Assembly: GCF_000964085.1 (NCBI RefSeq)
Contig: NZ_JZRB01000011.1
Span: forward strand, 24,336-88,335
Reading direction: 5' to 3'
From: Luteibacter yeojuensis
Lineage (GTDB): Bacteria; Pseudomonadota; Gammaproteobacteria; Xanthomonadales; Rhodanobacteraceae
DNA: 64,000 nt
Below the pieces are notes generated by a model. The model saw nothing but the letters and a program-made list of their open reading frames with translations. It searched no databases and was not told the DNA's origin. Of this stretch, positions 29,000-36,241 are shown in pieces (positions within the stretch are counted from its first letter, which is position 1; every line of letters starts with the position of its first letter). Both the position numbers and the translations under genes were made by a program.

Positions 29000-29300
29000 C
29001 CTCAAGGCTTGCGAACGCGGTGAGGATGATCTCACCGAGCGCGCACAACGCATGCGTGTGGATGCCGTATGCAAACCTAAACGTGCCCGGATTTATTTCG
29101 CTGGGCGGTGGTGCCTCGCGTATTCGTCTCAATCCATTGCGCTGCAACATTCTCATGCGATTTCCGCGGTGGAAATGGCGCGCGCCGAATATGAATTCAG
29201 ACGGCCAAAGCGAAATCAATTCGCTGCAAAGGGTTGCAAGGCCACCCCTGCTCGTTCCAGTTTTTGTCCCGACGCAAGAAAACAAACGAACGGGCAGGCC
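29000..29300. other. intergenic region, AT-richer than its neighbours
   Basis: About 300 bases with no convincing gene. Open frames exist but lack the third-position bias and any ribosome binding site. The composition is visibly lower in GC (for example 29145-29300). It presumably holds the promoter of the 29301-30607 pair; I could not fix its elements. Confidence 0.4.
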
Positions 29301-29720
29301 ATGTATCCAGAGTATGCAGATGCAGCGCTGCGGGAGCGATTCCGCCGGCGGATGAGAGATAACGCCATCACCGCGGCAACCGTAGTGACATGCGCGTTGG
29401 TCGCGGTGTGTTTGAACCCGCCCCATCGCCTCGATTTGTGGGTGGCCGAATTCGCCGGCACCGCCATTGTCATTGGCGCCGCGCCCCTCGTGCTTGCCCG
29501 CGTGTTCCGCGTTCGCGACGCCTCGCTGCTGCTTGGCTCCGCCGTGGTGGCCGCCTTGCTGATGGTGTCGCCGGACATGCGCGACCGCGGCATGGGGCAG
29601 GGCATGGAATCCGCGGCGCCCGTGCGCGCCGGCCAGCCGCTGCCGACGGCCTCCGATGGTTTCGGGGCCTATACGCGCGAGCACGCCGAGTCGCAGAAGC
29701 CCATTACCCATTCCCTCTAG
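29301..29720 (+). CDS. small membrane protein of unknown function
   Basis: A 139-residue protein. A basic N terminus (ALRERFRRRMRDN) is followed by three probable membrane helices (about 22-40, 47-65 and 75-90), and then a hydrophilic tail. I chose ATG 29301 (MYPEYADAALRERF) although the frame is open from 28977. It ends 11 bases before the bestrophin-family gene, so the two are probably one transcription unit and may work together at the membrane. Confidence 0.6.
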   Translation: MYPEYADAALRERFRRRMRDNAITAATVVTCALVAVCLNPPHRLDLWVAEFAGTAIVIGAAPLVLARVFRVRDASLLLGSAVVAALLMVSPDMRDRGMGQGMESAAPVRAGQPLPTASDGFGAYTREHAESQKPITHSL

Positions 29721-29731
29721 GAGAAACGGCC

Positions 29732-30607
29732 ATGCTCGTTCCAGGCCATGCGCATGCGAGTCATTTATGGCGATATATCAGCGGGCCGCTGATCATCCTG
29801 TTTTGCTGGGACGTGCTGGTTACCGCCGCGTGGTATTTCGGCGAATCGTCGTGGGATGGTTTCCCGGCACTGCCGGTGACGTTGTTCGGCACGGCGGTGG
29901 CCATTTATCTCAGTTTCCGCAATGCCACGGCGTATGCCCGGTGGTGGGAGGCACGCATCTTGTGGGGTGCGATGGTCAATTGCTCGCGCACGCTGGTGCG
30001 TGATGCGCGCACCTTGCTAACGGATGAAGGGCTGGCGCGCCAGATCTTCTATCGGCAGATCGCCTATGTGCATTCGTTGCGCTTCCATCTTCGCCGCCAG
30101 AAAGGCTGGGACGAACTTTCCGGCCTCCTTTCCGAATCGGAAGTCGCGTACCTGCGCACGGTGGCGAACCCGCCCAATGCCATCGCCATGGAAACGGGCG
30201 CGTTGCTGAGCGCGGCCGCGCCGGATTCGATCATCCGCGCCACCTTCGCGAAGACCCTGGCCGATATCTCGAATGCACAGGGCGGCATGGAGCGGATCAA
30301 GAACACGCCGCTGCCGCAGCAGTACGCGGTGTACCCCGTGGTGTTCACCCACATCTTCTGCGCGCTGCTACCGTTCGGCCTTGTCGAGCAGCTTGGCCTC
30401 TACACGCCGCTGGGCTCGACCGTCGCCGGCATCCTCTTCCTCGGCCTGCTGCAATCGGGCAACGACCTGCAGGATCCGTTCGAGGATGGCGTGAACGATG
30501 TGCCGATGACCGCCGTCACCCGCGGTATCGAGATCGACCTGCGCGACGGCCTGCGCGAAGACCACGAACTGCGGCCGTTCCCGATCGAGGCGGGTGTATT
30601 GAAATAA
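29732..30607 (+). CDS. bestrophin-family (UPF0187) anion channel
   Basis: A 291-residue membrane protein. The bestrophin-like N terminus (LWRYISGPLIILFCWDVLVTAAWYF) is followed by the conserved FGTAVAIYLSFRNATAYARWWEARILWGAMVNCSRTL segment, which forms the pore-lining and cytoplasmic helices. Near the C terminus are the acidic loop residues DLQDPFEDGVNDVPM, which match the Ca-clasp region of the family. Bacterial homologues form pentameric ion channels. A CTAGGAGAA site supports ATG 29732. Confidence 0.9.
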   Translation: MLVPGHAHASHLWRYISGPLIILFCWDVLVTAAWYFGESSWDGFPALPVTLFGTAVAIYLSFRNATAYARWWEARILWGAMVNCSRTLVRDARTLLTDEGLARQIFYRQIAYVHSLRFHLRRQKGWDELSGLLSESEVAYLRTVANPPNAIAMETGALLSAAAPDSIIRATFAKTLADISNAQGGMERIKNTPLPQQYAVYPVVFTHIFCALLPFGLVEQLGLYTPLGSTVAGILFLGLLQSGNDLQDPFEDGVNDVPMTAVTRGIEIDLRDGLREDHELRPFPIEAGVLK

Positions 30608-30694
30608 GGCGATCAAGCGCTTGCCGCAGGCTGGTGAGAAACCAGGCGCACGCTGTCCACATATCTGAGACTGGCGGCGCGTACCGTCCGCCCC

Positions 30695-31042
30695 ATGGCC
30701 ATGGTGCACTGGGTACAGATGGGGGAACGGCAATACGCGATCCTGGAAGGGACGACGCGGGCGTTCGCCCGCGTCAGCCCGCAGGGCGATCGCTGGGTGG
30801 TGCGGTGGCGGTATGGGCCCAAGGCCGGGCAGGGCATGGCGCTGAAGGGCGTCTCGCTCATGCAGCGGATGATCATGCGCTGGGCCGAGCATAACGAGGC
30901 GTCGCTGCGTAAGCGGATCCCGGCGGCGAGCAAGCCCTACGAGCCGCCCACGGCGCAGGAGCGCTACTTCTACGACGCGGTGTGGCCGGGGTACGTGCCT
31001 GCCCACCGCCGGCCGCGGCGCATGAACCGGGAAAACCACTAG
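30695..31042 (+). CDS. small hypothetical protein
   Basis: A 115-residue basic protein without signal peptide or membrane helix. The N-terminal half has beta-hairpin character (WVQMGERQYAILEG..., DRWVVRWRYGPKAGQ). The C terminus is Arg/Pro-rich (PAHRRPRRMNRENH), which could bind nucleic acid. Good third-position GC bias supports it as a real gene. Family not recognised. Confidence 0.55.
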   Translation: MAMVHWVQMGERQYAILEGTTRAFARVSPQGDRWVVRWRYGPKAGQGMALKGVSLMQRMIMRWAEHNEASLRKRIPAASKPYEPPTAQERYFYDAVWPGYVPAHRRPRRMNRENH

Positions 31043-31116
31043 CCGGCCGGGGGGAGATTGAGTCCGCGCCGGGCGGCTCCATCTATGGGGCATCCCCATC
31101 CCCTGGTATCACCCCC

Positions 31117-31479
31117 ATGAACGCCGAACGTTTCGTTCAGGCCCTGCAGGATGCCGTGGTTCGCGACAACCTCGCGGTCTACGCGGACCTGTTCAGGATG
31201 CCGCCCGAGCACGCCGTGGACCCGCACTGGGTGCGGGCGCTGTCGCTTTTCAATACGCTGGACGACGCGGGCAAGGCCACCCTGATGGACATCGTCTGCC
31301 AGGTGATGGTCGAGACCACGGCCAACCTGCTGGGCATCGCCGACGGCTGCTGCCCGGTGGCGGGGGTGAAGGGATCGGTGGGCCTTGTCGTGGACGGGCA
31401 TGCCCTGGGTGGTGAGCTGCAGGAGCTTTTCCTCGAGCTCAACGAAGCGGCTGACGAAGGCGGGTGCCGGCTGGCATAG
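31117..31479 (+). CDS. small hypothetical protein
   Basis: A 120-residue acidic, mostly helical protein (MNAERFVQALQDAVVRDNLAVYADLF...). It has a Cys pair in ADGCCPVAG and no export signal. Its codon bias is good. The start is the first ATG in frame. No function can be inferred. Confidence 0.6.
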   Translation: MNAERFVQALQDAVVRDNLAVYADLFRMPPEHAVDPHWVRALSLFNTLDDAGKATLMDIVCQVMVETTANLLGIADGCCPVAGVKGSVGLVVDGHALGGELQELFLELNEAADEGGCRLA

Positions 31480-31511
31480 TCGGGGTTCGTTCGTCCCCGG
31501 CAAGGCCACCC

Positions 31512-32480
31512 ATGCGTTCCACCGCCCTGAAGGCCGTGGCGATAGCGCTGCTATCGGCGCTGTTCTTCACGTTCACCTATGTGCTCAACCGCGCCGTCGT
31601 CAGTGGCGGCGGGCATTGGCAGTGGGCGGTGATCCTGCGTTACCTGTGCACCTTGCCGCTGCTGGCCGTCGTGCTGCCGTTCCAGGGTGGCCTCGGGCGC
31701 CTGCCGTCGGAACTCCGCACGCACCCGCGCACATGGCTGGGCTGGAGTTCGGTCGGCTTCGTGCTGTTCGGCGTGCCTTTGACCTGGGCCGCGACGAGCG
31801 GGCCGTCGTGGTTGGTGGCGGGCAGCTTCCAGCTCACCGTCCTGGCCGGCCCGCTGATGGCGCCCTTCATCTACAAGGACGAGCGTGCGCGCTGGCACGG
31901 CGGGGCGCTGGCGATCGGCGCGCTGATCGTGGCGGGCGTGATGATGCTGCAGCTCGGGCATGCGCACGGGTAGCTCGATGCGTCCGCGTGGCTTGCCGTC
32001 GGCGCCGTGGCCTTCGCCGCGTTCGCATACCCGCTGGGTAACCGGAAGATCCTGCTGCATCTGGAGCGGACGGGGACGAAGCTCGGCCCCGTGCAGCGCG
32101 TCTTCGGGATGACCCTGGCGAGCTGGCCGCTATGGCTCCTGTTCGCCGTGGCGACGTGGGTGGCGATCGGGCCGCCGACGTGGCGCGAGCTTCTTCTCTC
32201 CGCCGGTACGGCGCTCTCCTCGGGCGTCATCGCCACGGTGCTGTTCTTCCACGCCACCGAACTCGTGGGACGCCAGCCCACGGCGCTGGCCGCCGTCGAG
32301 GCCATGCAGGCCGCCGAGCTGCTGTTCGCCACGGTCATCGGCATGGTCTTCCTCGGCGAAGCCTTCCCGGATGCCGTCTCGGGGCTGGGCGCCGTGGGCA
32401 TCGTGCTGGGCATCGTCCTGTTCGCGTGGGTGAGCGGGCGCGAAGGCGTGCCAGAAGACGCAGGCGACCGGGGCGCTTGA
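31512..32480 (+). pseudogene. EamA/DMT-type transporter broken by one in-frame TAG
   Basis: The two open segments 31512-31970 and 31974-32480 lie in the same frame and together encode a normal-length (about 322-residue) ten-helix drug/metabolite transporter. They are separated only by an amber codon at 31971-31973, between LQLGHAHG and LDASAWLAVGAVAFAAFAYPLGNRKI. Helices continue on both sides, so the stop falls in the linker between the two five-helix halves. Third-position bias is kept after the stop, so the change is recent or a sequencing error. A CAG-to-TAG change would explain it. As written, only the first half is made. Confidence 0.85.
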
Positions 32481-32534
32481 CGTCCTGCCCACGCCGTTTC
32501 CGCGTACGCTGCGTGCGTATACGGAGCCCTCGCC

Positions 32535-32993
32535 ATGAAAACCGCCGCCGCCCTTATCCTCGCCCTCGGCCTGCCGTTCGCCGCATCAGCCGCCCCACCG
32601 CCAGGCGCCCATGGTGAAAAAGCCCCCGCCGCCGAGCCGATGAAGACCTTCCAGTGGCGCGACGAAGCCGCGGGCTACACCTTCGTGGCGCCGCCGCGCT
32701 GGGCGGGGAAGGTGAAAGCCGTGCCGCTGGCCTCGGCCGAGCTGGCGAAGTCGGGCGCCACCAGTGGCGTGAAGTTCGTGGCCGGGTCAAAGGCCTTGCT
32801 GGTGCTGCTGGCGTCGGATGACGAACGGGCCAAGGCCGTTACCGACGCCGGCAACCGCGAGTTGTCCCGGAATGACGGGCACATCGTGGCCGTGCATGCG
32901 TCAACGGATTCGGGTGATCTCGCGCTGACGAACGACGAGCTTGCGCAGGCCGTGCGGTGGGATGGGCAGGCGGCTGGAAGCGCCGTCCGCTGA
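32535..32993 (+). CDS. exported hypothetical protein
   Basis: A 152-residue protein with a clear signal peptide (about 1-19, ending ASAA). The mature part has a beta-rich YTFVAPPRWAGKVKAVPL segment reminiscent of small periplasmic proteins that begin with a Tyr-x-Phe-x-x-Pro-x-x-Trp motif, then an alternating hydrophobic strand (SKALLVLLASDDE). It is the last high-GC gene before the low-GC effector-like region. Function unknown. Confidence 0.65.
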   Translation: MKTAAALILALGLPFAASAAPPPGAHGEKAPAAEPMKTFQWRDEAAGYTFVAPPRWAGKVKAVPLASAELAKSGATSGVKFVAGSKALLVLLASDDERAKAVTDAGNRELSRNDGHIVAVHASTDSGDLALTNDELAQAVRWDGQAAGSAVR

Positions 32994-33021
32994 CGACACC
33001 CCCTCGTATCCCGTCGTCGAA

Positions 33022-33055
33022 GGACTACAGAAATCGATGCCAGCGCCTACACGAA
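33022..33055 (+). repeat. upstream repeat, copy A
   Basis: GGACTACA...GATGCC..GCGCCTACACGAA matches copy B (34413-34446) at 28 of 34 positions, with weaker similarity continuing about 25 bases further (GCTGATGTCCTG against ACTGATGCCTGG). It lies 80 bases before the first exported paralog and may contain its promoter. Confidence 0.8.
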
Positions 33056-33135
33056 TAGGCGGCTTTGGCTGATGTCCTGTGTTTCGGGCCCGCGCAATCA
33101 TGGGCGCTCCGCAGATGCCTGGCGTCAGTCGACCT

Positions 33136-33672
33136 ATGAATTTCTCGTCCACCCTTGTTGCAGGTCTCCTGCTGCTCGTCACGGCATCGGCCGTGGCCTG
33201 TCCATTGGAAAAGGGAAGGTATCGCTATACGAGCTCTGGCAACTACAGCGAAGGCCGTTTTTTTACCCGGAATGGCGGCGATGGAACGGGGCCGCGGCAA
33301 ACCTACTTCCGCATGACGATGGCAACGACCCCGTCGTTGGCCACGACGAGGGACGGCGTCGGCATCAAGAGGCCGGCCACCCGGATCAAGGTAGCCTTCG
33401 CTCTCTCGGGCGACGGCAGTCAGGAAATCAGGCTTGCGCGGCATGATGACGATGCCGGCCGCATCGATTGGGTGGAAAGCGACGCTTGGCTCGACCTGCT
33501 GACGAGCCTTTTTCTCTGGAACAAAGCGCATCAGCCTTTGACCAAGGTGCCGGCACGCAACGACGCCGCCCCGGACTTTGTCTTCCTGCCTCATATGAAT
33601 GCTGCGTTCCGCTATGTAGGCGGCGCCTCTGTCGGGTTTGGCATGTTCGCGTTGGTGTCATGCGCAAAATGA
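33136..33672 (+). CDS. exported protein, paralog 1 of a three-member local family
   Basis: A 178-residue protein. I start at ATG 33136, which gives a proper signal peptide (MNFSSTLVAGLLLLVTASAVA); the frame is open from 33079. The mature protein begins CPLEKGRYRYTSSGNY and ends PDFVFLPHMNAAF...GFGMFALVSCAK. The same frame (C..EK.RYRYTS at the start, P(D/E)(F/Y)(V/I)FLP near the end, GMF.L..C at the end) is shared with the proteins at 33660 and 35612. The first and last Cys may form a disulfide. Its stop overlaps the next gene. The neighbour at 34596 is a lysozyme-like protein, so a periplasmic immunity or inhibitor role is possible but unproven. Confidence 0.75.
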   Translation: MNFSSTLVAGLLLLVTASAVACPLEKGRYRYTSSGNYSEGRFFTRNGGDGTGPRQTYFRMTMATTPSLATTRDGVGIKRPATRIKVAFALSGDGSQEIRLARHDDDAGRIDWVESDAWLDLLTSLFLWNKAHQPLTKVPARNDAAPDFVFLPHMNAAFRYVGGASVGFGMFALVSCAK

Positions 33673-34190
33673 TCACGCGGCAAGTCGCCGTCACGGCAGC
33701 ACTCGTTTGGCACACAGCGAGTTTCGCCGAACCATGCAAGATAGATAAGGCGCGCTACCGGTATACATCGGCGGAGTACAACGCGACTGCCGACTTCTTG
33801 GCCGTCCACAGCGAGTGGATAGGCCACCGCAGTCCTCGCACGGCGCTCCATCTACGCCTGCCCTTGGCGGGACAAGGGCAGGCAGCCTTCCTGGATGACT
33901 GGTTTGTGTTTGACCAGGGATCGAGTCAGCGAATTTATCTCATGAACAGCACGAGCCGATCCTCCCCGTCATGGGCGGGATGGGACGACAAACGATCCGT
34001 GGGGCCGCTCGACACACTTTTTAACTTCTACGCATGGAGCGCGCAGTATGTCGTTCTGGTGAAGCCGCCTTCCAGTGGGGATGTTGCGCCGGAATACATC
34101 TTCCTGCCTGAGTTACACGCGCTCATTCCGGGTATCTCGGGCGTTTCGCCGTTACCGGGGATGTTCGTCCTCGATCGTTGCGATGCCTGA
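33660..34190 (+). CDS. exported protein, paralog 2 of the local family
   Basis: A 176-residue protein. ATG 33660 matches the start of paralog 3 (M.K.ITR.V); a second ATG at 33669 overlaps the upstream stop as ATGA. Either start leaves an N-terminal hydrophobic signal (ITRQVAVTAALVWHTASFA) ahead of CKIDKARYRYTSAEYNATADF. Later landmarks are LDDWFVFDQGSS, APEYIFLPELHALIPGISG and PGMFVLDRC. By eye about half the residues match paralog 3. It is translationally coupled to paralog 1, so the two are one unit. Candidate immunity protein to the downstream lysozyme-like gene. Confidence 0.75.
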   Translation: MRKMITRQVAVTAALVWHTASFAEPCKIDKARYRYTSAEYNATADFLAVHSEWIGHRSPRTALHLRLPLAGQGQAAFLDDWFVFDQGSSQRIYLMNSTSRSSPSWAGWDDKRSVGPLDTLFNFYAWSAQYVVLVKPPSSGDVAPEYIFLPELHALIPGISGVSPLPGMFVLDRCDA

Positions 34191-34412
34191 CTCGTTGATC
34201 CGGCAGGCATGCGTGACGAAAGGGCTGTCGTTTTCGCCGGGCGCAGCTGCAATGGCTGCGCACATCTTGTTTCCGTGCCGAATCATGCGCTACCCCGCTT
34301 CGGCGTCGTCAACATCCGCGGTATCGGCGCTGTAACGTAGTCCGTGTTCGAGGGCACAGCCACGTTGGCGCGACGCTGGTGCGCCGTCGTATCGAGGCAG
34401 CCTGTCATCCAA

Positions 34413-34446
34413 AGACTACATGGATTGATGCCGGCGCCTACACGAA
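34413..34446 (+). repeat. upstream repeat, copy B
   Basis: Matches copy A (33022-33055) at 28 of 34 bases and has the same orientation relative to the gene that follows. In copy A that gene is paralog 1; here it is the lysozyme-like gene. Confidence 0.8.
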
Positions 34447-34542
34447 CTTAAGACAACGACTGATGCCTGGCGCTTTGCCCTCTACGTAATCTATTGCCAC
34501 CTGCAGGCATCACGCCACTCTCAGGTGCTTCGCAGGTCCGCG

Positions 34543-34559
34543 TGGCGTCGTCGACGCCA
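34543..34559. promoter_or_regulatory. 17-base perfect palindrome before the lysozyme-like gene
   Basis: TGGCGTCG, a central T, then CGACGCCA. It ends 36 bases before the start codon and could be an operator. Its right arm plus flank (CGACGCCAAAGTAA) recurs as CGACGCCAAGGTAG at 35417-35430, after the gene. Confidence 0.45.
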
Positions 34560-34595
34560 AAGTAAGCAACGTTTCACTGGCAAGGAGAAGCCGAG

Positions 34596-35300
34596 ATGGC
34601 TAAGCCACCCACCAAACGCAAGCGACCCGGTTCTGACGAGGAGCCGATCGACTATCCCACCGTTCCCGTCACCGCGGATCGGCCGCGTGACCCGCCATCA
34701 CGGCCGGCACCATCGCGACCGTCTGAGCCGCGCGATCCTGTTGGGCCGTTCCCCGGCACGGGCCGGCCGCCGCACGGCCGTGAAAGTCCGTACATGCGTG
34801 GCGCCTACAAATATCAGACGCCGGCCGGTCACCGATACAGCCTTCAGATGCGTCCACGCAGTTCGCAAGAAGCCGTGCTGAACGCGATCGTCGATTACGG
34901 CTTCTCGCTTGGCGTGCCCGAAGAGACGATCGCTATTGTAGCGGTTACCGCTTATCAGGAAAGCTCGTTCGGCGACCAACTTACCAATAATAGCTCCAGC
35001 GCCCTCGGCGTCTTTCAGTTCACGATCGGTACGTGGGAGAAATACGGCCATTTGAACCGGGAGAACTTTGCCGATCAGCTCGTTGTTATGTATGAGCGAA
35101 TTCAGTATTTTCGGGAGAGGTATAGCATCCATCTATCTGAGGGAAAAATTGCTGGCACGATGACCTTTCCGGAATACGCATACGCGAGCCACAAGCAGGG
35201 GCCGTATGATCCCAGGGGAATTGAGGGGAACGCGGAAACGCAAAAGGCTCTTACTGGTTTTCGTGACAAGTGGATTATTCTTTCGTTCCACGTTGAATGA
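34596..35300 (+). CDS. lysozyme/lytic-transglycosylase-fold protein, effector-like
   Basis: A 234-residue protein with no signal peptide. Residues 1-65 are Pro/Arg/Asp-rich and probably disordered. Residues 85-225 look like a soluble-lytic-transglycosylase fold: the catalytic Glu is probably E122 in AVTAYQESSFG, followed by SSALGVFQFTIGTWEKYG (the S.lG.fQft..Tw motif), and AYASHKQGPYD holds the late Tyr/Gly motif. AAGGAG at 34582-34587 fixes the start. The 3' third is clearly lower in GC than the window. A cell-wall hydrolase with no export signal, beside exported paralogs, fits a contact-dependent secreted effector (T6SS or the Xanthomonadales T4SS). No XVIPCD, PAAR, VgrG or other delivery domain is visible. 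A phage-type or cell-wall-remodelling enzyme is the alternative. Confidence 0.7.
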   Translation: MAKPPTKRKRPGSDEEPIDYPTVPVTADRPRDPPSRPAPSRPSEPRDPVGPFPGTGRPPHGRESPYMRGAYKYQTPAGHRYSLQMRPRSSQEAVLNAIVDYGFSLGVPEETIAIVAVTAYQESSFGDQLTNNSSSALGVFQFTIGTWEKYGHLNRENFADQLVVMYERIQYFRERYSIHLSEGKIAGTMTFPEYAYASHKQGPYDPRGIEGNAETQKALTGFRDKWIILSFHVE

Positions 35301-35415
35301 GCGCATGTGCATGGATGCGTTTGTTAGCGTGTGCATCGGCCATTGTTCCCACTCATAAATGTAGGGTGCGGATAGAGGCAGGTTAAAAACTCAGCGAAAA
35401 AATATTGCGAAGGCC

Positions 35416-35446
35416 GCGACGCCAAGGTAGTGATACTTGGCGTCGC
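35416..35446. terminator. strong hairpin, terminator-like
   Basis: GCGACGCCAAG (35416-35426), a nine-base loop and CTTGGCGTCGC (35436-35446) form a perfect 11-bp stem. There is no T-run directly after it on the plus strand; an A-rich stretch (35395-35405) precedes it. It could be a factor-assisted end of the lysozyme-like transcript or an element boundary. Confidence 0.5.
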
Positions 35447-35504
35447 AACTAAAAAGAACCTCGTTTGGATCGCATGTCTTTCATCTGCTGTGTAGTGGTT
35501 TCGC

Positions 35505-35611
35505 GCGCTGCAAAGACATCGCCGCGCGTTTCTTTGTTCTGCCTCATACGAACAGTGTATTAGTTACTTAAGAGGCATCTCCATTGTTTTTGGTGTGTTT
35601 GAACGGGTCTC
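35505..35611 (+). pseudogene. decayed 3' remnant of paralog 1
   Basis: The segment TTTGTTCTGCCTCATACGAA and what follows, up to the ATG of paralog 3, aligns with the end of paralog 1 (TTTGTCTTCCTGCCTCATATGAA) up to the ATG of paralog 2. Similarity also runs back through GCAAAGACATCGCCGCGCG, which matches GCAACGACGCCGCCCCGGA in paralog 1. The remnant carries frameshifts and stops (for example TTAGTTACTTAA). The order remnant-paralog 3 therefore mirrors paralog 1-paralog 2. Confidence 0.7.
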
Positions 35612-36139
35612 ATGGGTAAATTGATCACGCGTCATGTCGTCGGCACCTCAGCAGTTGTCTGGCACGCAATATGTTTTGCGGCGCAATGTAGGGTGGAGAA
35701 GGCTCACTATCGGTACACCGCTGCTGAGTACAACGCGACCGCCGATTTCGTGACGGTTGATGATGATGCGTTCTGGAGTCACGCGCGTCCGGCGCTCCAC
35801 CTGCGCCTTCCCCTATCTGGAGCCGAAGACGGGAAGTTCATGGACGACTGGTTCCTCTTCGACCAAGGGTCGAGTGAATACATCTATCTGCTGAACAGCA
35901 CTCGCAGGACGACGCCATCATGGGCGGGGCGGGACGCCCCGCATCCCGATGGACCTCTCTACAAGCTCAAGAAGTATTACGCATGGGACAAACGCCACAA
36001 GTTGATTGTGGATGTGCCGAGAAGCGGAGACTCGGCACCGCAATACATCTTTATCCCTGAGCTACAGCGGCTTATTCCGGGCATCTCGGGAACGTCTCCA
36101 GCGCCTGGCATGTTCATGCTCGACCGTTGCGAGACCTGA
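35612..36139 (+). CDS. exported protein, paralog 3 of the local family
   Basis: A 175-residue protein closely related to paralog 2: MGKLITRHVVGTSAVVWHAICFA signal, CRVEKAHYRYTAAEYNATADF, MDDWFLFDQGSS, then APQYIFIPELQRLIPGISGTSPAPGMFMLDRC. The conserved first and last Cys suggest a disulfide-stabilised periplasmic domain. Divergence is greatest in the middle (about residues 50-65 and 110-130), as expected if these regions determine partner specificity. Candidate immunity protein to the lysozyme-like product 310 bases upstream; the function has not been shown. Confidence 0.75.
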   Translation: MGKLITRHVVGTSAVVWHAICFAAQCRVEKAHYRYTAAEYNATADFVTVDDDAFWSHARPALHLRLPLSGAEDGKFMDDWFLFDQGSSEYIYLLNSTRRTTPSWAGRDAPHPDGPLYKLKKYYAWDKRHKLIVDVPRSGDSAPQYIFIPELQRLIPGISGTSPAPGMFMLDRCET

Positions 36140-36241
36140 CTGCTATTCGTAGAAGATATCGAACGGGATGAATTTCCATATCGATTCGACTCAATTCAGG
36201 GTTTAGCCTAGGCACATCCGCTCATTCCCTGGAGGTCCCTC

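Larger units (their letters stand above)
34191..34595. other. 405-base region between paralog 2 and the lysozyme-like gene
   Basis: No gene with coding bias. It holds copy B of the upstream repeat (34413-34446) and a 17-base perfect palindrome (34543-34559), with the ribosome binding site of the next gene at its end. The first 200 bases show no recognisable content and may be decayed sequence. Confidence 0.5.
35301..35611. other. low-GC region after the lysozyme-like gene
   Basis: About 310 bases with no intact gene. It holds a strong hairpin (35416-35446) and, from about 35500, a decayed copy of the 3' end of paralog 1. It is the most AT-rich stretch of this part of the window. Confidence 0.55.

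Noticed and set aside
26660..29074. An 804-codon open frame opposite recJ
   Set aside because: Shadow of recJ. The peptide is low-complexity and crosses the ends of neighbouring genes.
29020..29355. A 111-codon open frame in the AT-richer gap before the bestrophin-family unit
   Set aside because: It overlaps the start of the better-supported gene at 29301, lacks coding bias and has no ribosome binding site.
31971..31973. Programmed recoding of the TAG codon in the transporter gene
   Set aside because: No pyrrolysine genes or recoding structure are visible, and the codon lies in an interdomain linker. A point mutation or sequencing error is simpler.
34596..35300. XVIPCD-type T4SS effector
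   Set aside because: I looked for the C-terminal XVIPCD signature expected of Xanthomonadales T4SS effectors. The C terminus ends soon after the lysozyme-like domain, so there is no room for it.
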